NCBI GenBank assembly: GCA_019747375.1
Contig: JAIEQX010000031.1
Span: 1 to 42,356, forward strand
Length of the DNA stretch: 42,356 bases
Source: Beijerinckiaceae bacterium
GTDB taxonomy: Bacteria; Pseudomonadota; Alphaproteobacteria; Rhizobiales; Beijerinckiaceae
Reading direction: 5' to 3'
Positions 1 to 7,340 of this stretch are shown here, piece after piece; position 1 is the stretch's first letter; the number at the start of each line of letters is the position of its first letter. The translations under genes were made by a program, and so were the position numbers. Below the pieces are notes generated by a model, which was not told the DNA's origin, made no database searches, and saw only the letters and a program-made list of their open reading frames with translations.

Positions 1-78
1 CCCGTCACGGAAGCTGTGGGATAAGTCCGTCCGGGGAAAGGGGAACCTCGGCCTTAAGCCGATTTGTGCAACAGAGCC
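1..78. mobile_element. End of an insertion sequence (partial)
   Basis: Read on the minus strand, a block beginning GGCTCTGTTGCAC starts at about position 78 and runs out of the window to the left. It resembles the terminal inverted repeats of IS5- and IS6-type elements, which commonly begin GGCTCTGTTGCA. It replaces the expected 3' half of the rhodanese/ChrB-like gene and supplies that gene's last codons and stop. No transposase is visible because the window ends. The family is recalled, not searched. Confidence 0.5.
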
Positions 79-551
79 GGGGCGACGTAGAGAAACATCG
101 CGCGGGGGTCGACGAAGCGGCGGATCAGCCAGGGGCAGGCGATCCGATCGATCTTGGGGCGGGAGCGCGTCACCCAGACCGTTCGACCCTCGGCGTCGCG
201 TGCGGAGAGCTTGCCCGGATCGACAAGTGGAAGCCCCGCAGTATTCCAGGCGGCCTGTCCGCCTTCCAGATACTCGGCTGGTATGTGCGCACTCCGCAGC
301 ACGGCGGCGACGCCCTGACTGCGCCTGTGCCCTTCGGCACAAATGACGACGACCGGGTCGTTCAGGCCCACCGAAAGCCGCGCCAAGGCATCGGGAGTGA
401 TCTCCGCCTCGTCGAGCGGCCGGGCGGCGGGAACGAGTCGCGGATCGGCGGCGCGGGCGGCCTCGGCGCGGACATCGAGCAGGGTCGGGCAACGGGGCGT
501 ACCGATCAGCTTGGCGAGCTTGTCGGCAGGGATGGCGTCGGGCGCAGGCAT
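54..551 (-). CDS. Rhodanese / ChrB-like chromate resistance protein, 3'-truncated
   Basis: The N-terminal ~105 residues form a rhodanese domain with a catalytic-type Cys in the loop VICAEGHRRSQ. This is followed by a linker and the start of a ChrB-type chromate resistance domain, with the signature VTRSRPKIDRIACPWLIRRF. Full-length proteins of this type continue well past the FLYV segment. Here the frame leaves homology after FLYVAP and ends within seven codons inside an insertion-sequence end. The start at 551 is preceded by a good GGAGG-type ribosome binding site. The rhodanese domain may still fold, but the chromate domain is lost, so this is best read as a disrupted gene. It shares no operon with the exporter to its right, which is divergent. 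Confidence 0.75.
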   Translation of the reverse strand: MPAPDAIPADKLAKLIGTPRCPTLLDVRAEAARAADPRLVPAARPLDEAEITPDALARLSVGLNDPVVVICAEGHRRSQGVAAVLRSAHIPAEYLEGGQAAWNTAGLPLVDPGKLSARDAEGRTVWVTRSRPKIDRIACPWLIRRFVDPRAMFLYVAPALLHKSA

Positions 552-745
552 CTGCGTTCCTCCTTGAAATCAAGGTTGAGGTGGAACGCGAGCTTCGGCT
601 GTCGCCTCGTGGGGAGATCGCGGATCCCCATGAAAAGAGAATCTCGCAAGACGCATGCGGTGTCAATTCCCGTCGCACCGGTCATGGGCGAACAACGGGC
701 CGCCCATCGACTGTCACCAATACCCGATGCGGGATAGATTGCGCC

Positions 746-1498
746 ATGCTTTCAGAGAGCTTGGGAATTCTTTTCAGCCTGTGGGGATGGCTGGTCTCGG
801 TGCAACGCGAGATCTCGGCCGAGCTCGCCGTCATGCTCCGCGCTTTCGCCGAGACCGGGGACTGGTCGGCACTGGCCGGCTTCCTGCCCTTCGGCATTGC
901 ATTCGGCGCGGCGCATGCACTTACGCCCGGACACTCGAAGACCGTGCTGTCCTTGTTCGTTGCCGGAAGCGGCGCCAGCCTGTCTAGGGGCGTCGGGACC
1001 GCTGTCATCCTCTCAGCCACGCATATCGCGATCTCCGTCCTCGTGGTCCTTCTCGCTTTGCCTGTGGTTTCGCTGGCCTTCGGCGAAGTCGGACGAGCGC
1101 GGGTCCTGGAAGATCTGAGTCGAGGCCTGATCGGAATGGTCGTCCTCTGGCTTCTCATTGCCGCCATCCGGGGACACGCTGCCCATAGCCATCACGAGGG
1201 CGCCGCGTTCGGCGTAGTGGCCGGGTTGATCACGTGTCCGCTGACCTTGTTCGTGATGACGTTTGCGAGCGCTCGAGGCGTTCCGGAGGCCGGGCTGGCC
1301 TTCGCGTTCATGATGCTGATCGGCGTTGCCGCCGTGCTGGCGAGCGTGGCGGCACTGGCGGTGGCCGCAAGAGTCGGTCTTGGCAGCGCGCTCGCGCGCC
1401 TCACCCCGACCTTGGGTTGGCTTGCGCGCCTCACGCTCGGAGTGACGGGGGCGGTTCTGATGCTGATAGCCATCATGCAGTTGGGGCGCTCATACTGA
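746..1498 (+). CDS. NicO/RcnA-family nickel-cobalt efflux or transport protein
   Basis: A 250-residue integral membrane protein with about six hydrophobic segments. The family signature HALTPGHSKT lies at residues 57-66 in the first transmembrane region, and a short His-containing cytoplasmic loop (HAAHSHH) sits near the middle. Both are hallmarks of NicO/RcnA-type nickel-cobalt transporters, usually exporters. The ATG at 746 was chosen because the upstream in-frame residues are not membrane-like and would start inside the neighbouring regulatory DNA. It could relieve cobalt excess and balance the CbtAB importer encoded further right. No riboswitch is visible upstream. Direction of transport cannot be read from sequence. 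Confidence 0.8.
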   Translation: MLSESLGILFSLWGWLVSVQREISAELAVMLRAFAETGDWSALAGFLPFGIAFGAAHALTPGHSKTVLSLFVAGSGASLSRGVGTAVILSATHIAISVLVVLLALPVVSLAFGEVGRARVLEDLSRGLIGMVVLWLLIAAIRGHAAHSHHEGAAFGVVAGLITCPLTLFVMTFASARGVPEAGLAFAFMMLIGVAAVLASVAALAVAARVGLGSALARLTPTLGWLARLTLGVTGAVLMLIAIMQLGRSY

Positions 1499-1516
1499 GG
1501 GCGCCGCGAGATCGGG

Positions 1517-1765
1517 TCAGCAGGTGCGACTCTGTGCACGCAGAACCGCATAGTCGGTCAGCATGATAGCGATCGCCGCCGGCTCTGGGAGCTGCGCCAG
1601 TTCGCCTGCCGCGCGGGCCTGAAACTCGCGGCTGTATTCGACGACCGGCGGACATGCCGACACGCCACCTGCCTCAAAACCGACCGTCGCGCAGCCGCTC
1701 AACAAGCTCGTCCCGATCGCGAGGACGGCGCGCCGCAGCCTCCAGCATCCGTCGTTGGACGTCAT
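1517..1765 (-). CDS. Rz1-like outer-membrane spanin lipoprotein
   Basis: An 82-residue protein with an N-terminal hydrophobic stretch ending in the lipobox LSGC at about residues 22-25, followed by a short Pro-containing periplasmic segment. The first ~90 bases overlap the 3' end of the Rz-like gene in another frame, the classical Rz/Rz1 arrangement of phage lysis cassettes. A longer reading from an ATG at 1786 is possible, but the 1765 start gives a normal signal peptide. It would join the inner spanin to fuse inner and outer membranes during lysis. No structural phage genes remain nearby, so it is probably a relic. Confidence 0.55.
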   Translation of the reverse strand: MTSNDGCWRLRRAVLAIGTSLLSGCATVGFEAGGVSACPPVVEYSREFQARAAGELAQLPEPAAIAIMLTDYAVLRAQSRTC

Positions 1766-1931
1766 TGGCCTTCTCCGTGGTTTCAAGGCGTTCAGCGAGG
1801 CGGCCCGCGCGCTCGCCGGACCGCCGAAGCGCGAGCAGGAACAGGAGCACAGCGACCACGATGGCGCCGTAGCGCAGCGCCGCCCGCATCCATGGGCGCG
1901 TGGCGATCCCGGTGAGCAGCCCGCCGATCAC
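1674..1931 (-). CDS. Rz-like inner-membrane spanin
   Basis: An 85-residue protein with one transmembrane segment (residues ~20-35, hydrophobic and rich in Val, Leu and Ala), followed by a charged helical region with coiled-coil character (residues ~38-80). This is the layout of type-II inner spanins. The GTG start overlaps the stop of the endolysin gene by four bases (GTGA), so translation is probably coupled. The Rz1-like lipoprotein starts inside its 3' end. No ATG start gives the same clean architecture. Function is inferred from layout and context, not from a recognised domain. Confidence 0.5.
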   Translation of the reverse strand: MIGGLLTGIATRPWMRAALRYGAIVVAVLLFLLALRRSGERAGRLAERLETTEKANDVQRRMLEAAARRPRDRDELVERLRDGRF

Positions 1932-2602
1932 CGCCGCCCCCGGCGCCAGTCGTCGAGGCGGGCATAGATGGTGACCGCGATCCCCCCGAGCGCGACGGCG
2001 ATGAATACCCAGCGGAGCGCATCGAGATACGGCACGAGCGGCAGGATCGCGGTCGGGGTCTCGGCGAGGACGCTCTGCGCCACCTCGACGCCCGCCGCGC
2101 CCAGCGTCGCCACTCCGGCCGCCCCGCCACCCTTCATGGTGCGGCTGTCGGCCAGCACTTCGCGCGCTGGTGGCGATTCTTCGGCGAAGGCAGTCTCCCG
2201 GACCGGGAAGCGCTCGCCCCACTGACGCGCAGGCCCGAGGTCGACATGGATGAACCCCGAGCGCGGATAGAAGCCGAAGCCGAGGAACCCCACCTCGCGC
2301 GCCGCGGCCTCGAAGGCCACCGGGTCGTGGTTCGACATGGCGATATCAAACGCCGTGCCGTCCATGTGCTTTGACGCCCTGGCCCCACCCACCGCACGAT
2401 TGTGCTCGGGGCTGCGATAGGCCGAGCGGACGATCAGCGGTTTGCCCAACCGATCGCGCAGGGCCTGCAGCTTGTCGAGCGCGGGATCGTTGACGAGCAG
2501 CTTGCCGGTGCCCCGGCAGGCGATCTCGGCCGGGCTGAAGTTCGGCCAGCGCCATGCGCTCTCCGGAACTTCGCGCCAATGGCGATGGAATGTCGTGGTC
2601 AT
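1928..2602 (-). CDS. Phage endolysin, peptidase M15A (D-Ala-D-Ala carboxypeptidase-like)
   Basis: A 224-residue protein. Residues ~15-125 carry a peptidase M15 zinc-site pattern: SKHMDGTAFDI (His and Asp ligands) and later FIHVDLG. A linker follows and then a C-terminal hydrophobic segment (residues ~190-215) that would anchor it in the membrane. Peptidases of this kind cleave peptidoglycan cross-links and often serve as phage endolysins. The two spanin-like genes directly downstream support a lysis role. Upstream, a minus-strand terminator marks the end of a phage gene that is no longer present, because a transporter fragment begins there instead. Confidence 0.8.
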   Translation of the reverse strand: MTTTFHRHWREVPESAWRWPNFSPAEIACRGTGKLLVNDPALDKLQALRDRLGKPLIVRSAYRSPEHNRAVGGARASKHMDGTAFDIAMSNHDPVAFEAAAREVGFLGFGFYPRSGFIHVDLGPARQWGERFPVRETAFAEESPPAREVLADSRTMKGGGAAGVATLGAAGVEVAQSVLAETPTAILPLVPYLDALRWVFIAVALGGIAVTIYARLDDWRRGRR

Positions 2603-2610
2603 GGGGTCCT

Positions 2611-2642
2611 CCGAAAACGAAAAACCCGCCTCGAGGGCGGGT
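2611..2642 (-). terminator. Rho-independent terminator (minus strand) upstream of the lysis cassette
   Basis: Read on the minus strand, ACCCGCC and GGCGGGT form a 7-bp stem around CTCGA and are followed by a run of Ts (2624-2620). It would end a transcript arriving from the right, a gene now missing, just before the endolysin start at 2602. That fits a deletion or recombination boundary at about 2645-2700. Confidence 0.6.
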
Positions 2643-2696
2643 CACTGCGGACTGATGAATGGGGATAGGCCGCGGTCACGGGCTGCCGCCGAAGAT

Positions 2697-3551
2697 CTTC
2701 AGCTTGACGCGCAGAACCCAAAGACGGTGCTCGCCTATTCGACCGTCAGCCAGATGGGTCTCGTGGTTGCCGTGCTGGCGACGGCACTCCAACAGGGCTC
2801 GCCAGAAATCGCGCTCGCCTCGGCGAGCTTCTACGCCCTTCATCACGGTCTCGCCAAGGGCGCGCTGTTCATGGGCGTCGGCGTCGTGGGCGCGAGCGGG
2901 AAGCGGTCGCTCGTGCCAGTGCTGGCGACGCTCACCCTACCCGCGCTGTCGCTCGCCGGTCTGCCGCTCACCGGCGGGACGCTGGCCAAGCTCGGCGCAA
3001 AGCCACCTCTCGGCGGCGGCGCGGCGGAACTCCTGTTCACGCTCTCTGCCGTCGGCACCGCAATGCTGATGCTTCGCTTCATGCTCAAGGTCGCCGCGAC
3101 CGGCAGCCACGAGCCTGACGCGCGACCGGCAGCCGGCCTGCTCGTTCCATGGCTGGCGACCGTGGCGGCGGGCCTGATCGTGCCATGGTTGCTGTTCACA
3201 GGCGTCACCGGCCTGCCGGCCGCCTATCCGCTCGCGCCGGACAGCCTTCTGTCCGCCTTCTGGCCGGCGGCGGCGGCCGGTGTCGTTGGCGCCTTGGTGG
3301 CGGTCGCACGGCTGGGTGCTCCAGGTATTCCCGAAGGCGACCTGCTCATTCCGACCACTGACACCGGTGCACGCCTACTGTCGATGATTCCGGCACGGCC
3401 GCATTGGATCGCCGCGCTCAGGCTTCCCGAAAAGCGTCTCATGCTCGACCGCGTGGCGGGTGAATGGGCGTCGCGGGCGGAGCGCCTGTTGTCGCGATGG
3501 TCGATAAGCGGAGCACTTCTCCTGATGCTGGTGATCCTGGCCACGCTATGA
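2697..3551 (+). pseudogene. Proton-conducting membrane transporter (NuoL/MrpA-type), 5'-truncated
   Basis: From about 2697 the plus strand reads as the C-terminal ~280 residues of a proton-translocating antiporter-like subunit. Its conserved segment NPKTVLAYSTVSQMG is the usual helix motif of NuoL/NuoN/MrpA/HyfB proteins, and several long hydrophobic helices follow, ending at 3551. The N-terminal half is missing: upstream bases are phage-derived and antisense to the endolysin. An open frame extends left into the phage DNA but has no membrane character. The copy cannot make a full channel. The exact complex it came from cannot be told from the fragment. Confidence 0.7.
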
Positions 3552-3741
3552 AGCAGTGGCGAGGCGAAACGCGAGACGCGGACATCGGCAGACATACAGT
3601 CGCGAACGCCGCGCAGGTCTTGAATCGGCGAGAAGCCATACTAAAACGAGATCGCCGGCCGCCCCGCATGGGGGCAGGCACAAGTCCGGGAGGCGTGCCG
3701 CCAAGACATCCCCGGTACTGCTTGTATCCATGTTTGTTGGA
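3552..3741. other. 190-bp gap between transporter fragment and IS481 element
   Basis: An ATG overlaps the transporter stop (ATGA at 3548-3551) and opens a short frame that runs into the insertion sequence. Its product shows no recognisable domain. It may be the start of a gene cut by the element, or non-coding. Nothing else is recognised here. Confidence 0.3.
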
Positions 3742-4834
3742 TGTCACTGAGAACTGACCCAGCCACGATAGGTGTTTGATCCCACGGTTTGATGGTGCGA
3801 TCCTTTCTCTGGAATGGAAGGACGCCCTTTGGGACAAATTCGTCATGGCAGCGCCACGACCACGCACGCTGTCCGAGCAGCAATACAGCGATCGCAAGCT
3901 TCGCTCGCGCAGTTGAGCCGTGAGTTGGGTATCAATCCCAAGACCGTTGCGAAGTGGCGCAAGCGCGCGACGGTCGAGGATATGAAGACGGGGCCTTCTG
4001 AGCCTCGATCTACCGTGCTGACCGAGGCTGAGGAGGCAATGGTCGTTGCATTCCGGCGCCATACACTGCTGCCACTGGACGATTGCCTTTACGCTCTGCA
4101 GCCTTCGATCCCCCACCTGACGCGATCTGCGCTGCATCGCTGTCTGCAGCGACATGGCATCTCGCGCTTGCCTGATATGGAAGGCGACAAGCCGAAGCGG
4201 TCGAAGTTCAAACGCTACCCCATAGGGTTCTTCCATATCGATATCGCCGAGGTGCAAACCGCTGAAGGCAAGTTATATTTGTTCGTTGGCATCGACCGGA
4301 CGAGCAAGTTCGCCGTGACCCAACTCGTCGAGAAGGCCGACAGAAAAACAGCCTGGGAGTTCCTTCAGCACCTGCTCGAAGCCGTGCCCTACCAAGTCCA
4401 TACCATTCTCACCGATCGAGCCATTGGAACGCCATTGGTCCGAGAGACAATGGCGAGGGGAATCCAGTTCGCAGAGCAGCCCCGGAATCGGAATACCATC
4501 TACTCTCGGCCGATGCGCTTCGACATGATCTGCGAGGCAAACGGCATCGAGCACCGGCTGACCAAGCCCAACCATCCCTGGACCAATGGTCAGGTCGAGC
4601 GCATGAACCGCACGATCAAGGACGCCACCGTTAAGCGCTTCCACTATGACAGCCACGATCAGCTGCGCACGCACCTCAGCGACTTTATGGCCGCCTACAA
4701 CTTCGCACGCAGACTCAAGACCCTCAACGGGCTCACCCCCTACGAATACATCTGCAAGATCTGGACATCAGAGCCGGACAGATTCATCCTCAATCCGATC
4801 CACCAGATGCCGGGACTGAACACCTAGCGATACC
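3742..4834 (+). mobile_element. IS481-family insertion sequence, right end apparently missing
   Basis: The left end starts TGTCACTGAGAACTGACCC at 3742, the usual IS481-family terminal repeat. One transposase gene fills the element. The matching inverted copy expected just past the transposase stop (about 4828-4860) is absent. Instead the sequence passes directly into the middle of a DUF1513 reading frame. An adjacent deletion that removed the right end and the front of that gene is the simplest explanation. Confidence 0.7.
3814..4827 (+). CDS. IS481-family transposase
   Basis: A 337-residue DDE transposase. Residues ~20-50 form a helix-turn-helix typical of the family (LSRELGINPKTVAKWRKR). 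The integrase core (rve) follows: a catalytic Asp in FFHIDIAEV, a second Asp in HTILTDRA, and Glu in the region NGQVERMNRTIKD. Length is normal for the family. Homologues usually begin at the MGQ-like residue, which here would be a TTG at 3829, so the true start may be 15 bases downstream of the ATG at 3814. The gene is intact, although the element may be immobile because its right end was not found. Confidence 0.9.
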   Translation: MEGRPLGQIRHGSATTTHAVRAAIQRSQASLAQLSRELGINPKTVAKWRKRATVEDMKTGPSEPRSTVLTEAEEAMVVAFRRHTLLPLDDCLYALQPSIPHLTRSALHRCLQRHGISRLPDMEGDKPKRSKFKRYPIGFFHIDIAEVQTAEGKLYLFVGIDRTSKFAVTQLVEKADRKTAWEFLQHLLEAVPYQVHTILTDRAIGTPLVRETMARGIQFAEQPRNRNTIYSRPMRFDMICEANGIEHRLTKPNHPWTNGQVERMNRTIKDATVKRFHYDSHDQLRTHLSDFMAAYNFARRLKTLNGLTPYEYICKIWTSEPDRFILNPIHQMPGLNT

Positions 4835-5518
4835 AGCGAGGGTGTCATTGGTGTCTGGGACGCAGCCGGTGGCTATACCCGTTACGATGAATTCCCCAGC
4901 GGCGGGATCGGCCCCCATGACCTGCGCCTGATGCCCGACGGTGACACGCTGGTCGTCGCCAATGGCGGCATCGCCACGGACCCGACCGATCGTCGCAAGC
5001 TGAACGTTCCGGCGATGAGACCGAACCTGACATATCTCTCGCTATCGGGATCGACCCGGGAGCAGGTCGAACTGGAGGACGACCTTCGTCAGAACTCCAT
5101 CCGCCACCTTGCGGTGCGGCACGACGGCCTCGTCGGCTTCGCGATGCAAAGGGAAGGCGAGCCCGGCAGCGCAACTCCGCTGCTCGGATTGCACCGCATG
5201 GGCAACGCCCCGCTTCTGGCGGAAGCGCCGATCGCCGATGAACTCGCGATGCAGGGCTATGCCGGCAGTGTCGCATTCAGCGGCGATGGCAGCGAGATCG
5301 CTATCACCTCGCCCCGGGGCGGCCGGGTGCACAGGTTCTCCGACGATGGCGTCTTCCTTGCGGCCCTATCTCGAGCGGATGTCTGCGGCCTTGCGCCAAT
5401 GGACCGCGGCTATCTTGCAAGCGACGGGCTGGGCGGGCTTATCTCGATCAGCACCACAGTTCCTACACCGCTCGCCCGGGCAGATTGTGCGTGGGACAAC
5501 CACATTGTCGCACTCTGA
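4835..5518 (+). pseudogene. DUF1513-family protein, 5'-truncated by the IS481 element
   Basis: Downstream of the transposase stop the frame reads EGVIGVWDAAGGY and continues through motifs I associate with DUF1513: FPSGGIGPHDL, VVANGGIATDP, IRHLAV, GSVAF, SPRGGRVH and a final WDNHIVAL. About 227 residues survive; intact members are near 350-370 and begin with an export signal. No proper start remains, although an ATG at 4931 lies inside the domain. In related bacteria DUF1513 genes often sit with imelysin-type iron-uptake genes, which are absent here. The role of the family is not established. Confidence 0.7.
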
Positions 5519-5669
5519 GAGAGTTGAGGCGGTGCCAAAGGCCAGCGTCCGGTACAGGGCGCTAGCAGATGCTCAGGACGAACTCGACGAAGGCGTATCC
5601 GGGCGAACCACCAAGAGGTAGTTCCGCAGCCTTGCCATTGACCGTTCCGCGATTCTGGCGCACGAAGGA
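5519..5669. other. Intergenic stretch before riboswitch 1
   Basis: No gene is seen. It must hold the promoter of the riboswitch-controlled cbtB transcript, but I cannot pick a convincing -35/-10 pair. Confidence 0.3.
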
Positions 5670-5860
5670 TGCGTGATCGGTTCCACCCCGTCTTGGGGCG
5701 GAGGCAAGAGGGAACGCGGTGGGGTGCCAGATGGCACCGAACCCGCGGCTGTCCCCGCAACTGTGAGCGGCGAGTCCGGCTGACGATGCCACTGGAGTGA
5801 TCCGGGAAGGCCAGCCAGGGCGGCGAACCGCGAGCCAGGAGACCTGCCGGTCCTGAACGA
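5670..5860 (+). promoter_or_regulatory. Cobalamin riboswitch 1 (upstream of cbtBA)
   Basis: The conserved blocks of the AdoCbl riboswitch are in order: AGAGGGAACGCGGTG near 5708, GCGGCTGTCCCCGCAACTGTGAGC-type core near 5745-5770 (seen in two adjacent pieces), CCACTG near 5790, GGGAAGGCC near 5803, and the B12 box AGCCAGGAGACCTGCC at 5833-5848. It lies 41 bases upstream of cbtB. Binding of adenosylcobalamin would shut off cobalt uptake when B12 is plentiful. Confidence 0.95.
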
Positions 5861-5870
5861 AATCCACAAG

Positions 5871-5896
5871 GCCTTCGGGTGTGAAGGCAAGGAGGG
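5871..5896 (+). promoter_or_regulatory. Hairpin next to the cbtB ribosome binding site
   Basis: GCCTTC (5871-5876) pairs with GAAGGC (5883-5888) around GGGTGT, immediately followed by AAGGAGGG, the Shine-Dalgarno site of cbtB. It may be part of the riboswitch expression platform acting on translation, as there is no T-run for termination. Confidence 0.45.
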
Positions 5897-5900
5897 AAAA

Positions 5901-6077
5901 TTGAACACGCGGAACGTCACCAATGCACAGGCATCGACAGGATCGGGGATCGGCGCGCTTGTCGCCGTCGCGCTGATCGGCCTCAGCATCATCTTCGTCA
6001 CCGGCCATGTGCAGGCCGAAACGCTTCACGACGCGGCGCATGACGTGCGCCACGCCACCGGCTTTCCCTGTCACTGA
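5901..6077 (+). CDS. cbtB: CbtB, small membrane subunit of cobalt uptake
   Basis: A 58-residue protein starting at TTG 5901, 4-5 bases after a strong AAGGAGGG site. It has one transmembrane helix (residues ~16-35) and ends with the CbtB signature DVRHATGFPCH, where His and Cys may contact metal. CbtB is an accessory subunit found with CbtA in cobalamin-riboswitch-controlled loci and predicted to import cobalt. It lies directly after riboswitch 1 and four bases before cbtA. No ATG start fits; TTG with this ribosome site is the only plausible start. Confidence 0.85.
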   Translation: MNTRNVTNAQASTGSGIGALVAVALIGLSIIFVTGHVQAETLHDAAHDVRHATGFPCH

Positions 6078-6081
6078 GCCC

Positions 6082-6783
6082 GTGTTCACGCGTCTTCTGA
6101 CCAGCGCCCTGTTTGCTGGCGCTGCCGCCGGGCTGATTGCCGCCCTGTTGCAGCTTTATTTCGTGCAGCCCGTGCTGCTCCATGCCGAACTCTACGAGGG
6201 TGGCGATCTCGTCCATTTCGGAACCGAATCCACCAACTCGGCGCATCCGGACCTGCCGGGCTTCGACGCAGTGCGCGACATTCTCAGCATCGGTTTCACG
6301 ATGCTGGTCTATGCGGGCTATGCGATGATCCTCGTGGCCCTGATGGCCGCGGCCGAAAACCGGGGGGCAACGATCAACGCGAGGACCGGTCTGATCTGGG
6401 GCCTCCTCGGCTTCGTGGCCGCGCATTTCGCGCCGGGCTTCACGCTGGCGCCCGAAGTGCCCGGCGTGGCGGCCGCCGACGTCTATGCACGGCAGGCGTG
6501 GTGGTTCGCGACGGTGCTCGCCGCGGCTATCGCCATGTGGCTGATCGCGTTCGGGCGGAACTGGGCGGCCTGGGGGGCAGCGATCGTGCTGCTTCTGGCA
6601 CCGCATGTCGTCGGCGCGCCCGAACCTGACGTCTTTACCGGCCCGGTTCCGACGGAGATCGGGGCGCTCTTCGCCGCTCGCGCCTATGGCGTAGGGATGG
6701 CGGCCTGGGTGATGCTCGGTGGGTTCGCGGGCTATTTCTGGTCGCGCGAGGCCGCCACGGCTCGCCAGACGCAGACCGCCTGA
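6082..6783 (+). CDS. cbtA: CbtA, cobalt uptake membrane protein
   Basis: A 233-residue integral membrane protein with about five hydrophobic helices. The N-terminus (FTRLLTSALFAGAAAGLIAA) and the following QPVLLHAELYE segment are characteristic of CbtA. The GTG at 6082 is chosen because it sits four bases after the cbtB stop and begins right at the conserved first helix; an in-frame ATG at 6007 would lie inside cbtB. With CbtB it is predicted to bring in cobalt for corrin synthesis. Control should come from riboswitch 1. Transport of cobalt is family-level prediction. Confidence 0.9.
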   Translation: MFTRLLTSALFAGAAAGLIAALLQLYFVQPVLLHAELYEGGDLVHFGTESTNSAHPDLPGFDAVRDILSIGFTMLVYAGYAMILVALMAAAENRGATINARTGLIWGLLGFVAAHFAPGFTLAPEVPGVAAADVYARQAWWFATVLAAAIAMWLIAFGRNWAAWGAAIVLLLAPHVVGAPEPDVFTGPVPTEIGALFAARAYGVGMAAWVMLGGFAGYFWSREAATARQTQTA

Positions 6784-6851
6784 GCAAACCGTGCTTCGAG
6801 ACGGTTCGGGCGGCCACTGGGTGCGCCCGAACCATCCCTTCGGATATCATC

Positions 6852-7340
6852 ATGGACCGATCCATACCTCTCCTGCTCATCGGGCTCGTCTTCGGCGGAT
6901 GCATCGGCTTCGCCGTCGCGGCGTCGAACGGCATAACCCTCGACGGCCACGATCATGCCGACAACGCCCATCACGAAGGCCACACCGGCTCTGACGTTCA
7001 TGACCACGGCGCGATGCTGAACCTGCCTGCCGAAGCCTCGGCGCCTACGCTCGACCTGCATCTCACGCCCGACCCCTCTTCCGGCTGGAACCTCCACATG
7101 GTGACGGAGAACTTCGCCTTCTCGCCCCGGAACGCCAGCCTTGCCCACATCCCCGGAGAAGGGCATGCCCATGTCTACATCGATGGCGTGAAGCTCGGCC
7201 GGTTCTACGGGCCCTGGGTGCACCTCGACAACCTGCCGGAGGGCGACGTGACAGTCGAGGTCACGCTCAACGCCAACGATCACCGGCTCCTCGGCGTGAA
7301 TGGGCGGCCGCTCTCCGAAACCGTCACGATCGCCAACTAG
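6852..7340 (+). CDS. Histidine-rich periplasmic metal-binding protein of unknown family
   Basis: A 162-residue protein. Residues ~5-25 are a hydrophobic export signal or anchor (a Cys follows Gly-Gly, but the lipobox is weak). Residues ~32-53 are very rich in His and Asp (repeats such as GHDH, AHHEGH, DVHDHG), a likely divalent-metal sponge. The rest looks like a small beta-sandwich with conserved-looking HAHVYIDG, YGPWVHLDNLP and LNANDH motifs. It lies 68 bases after cbtA on the same strand and probably shares its riboswitch-controlled transcript. A role as periplasmic cobalt trap feeding CbtAB is inference. I do not recognise the family with certainty. Confidence 0.7.
   Translation: MDRSIPLLLIGLVFGGCIGFAVAASNGITLDGHDHADNAHHEGHTGSDVHDHGAMLNLPAEASAPTLDLHLTPDPSSGWNLHMVTENFAFSPRNASLAHIPGEGHAHVYIDGVKLGRFYGPWVHLDNLPEGDVTVEVTLNANDHRLLGVNGRPLSETVTIAN

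Noticed and set aside
3464-3757. Frame running from inside the transporter fragment into the IS481 end.
   Set aside because: The last part is insertion-sequence DNA and no domain or natural composition is seen. At most a cut gene start remains.
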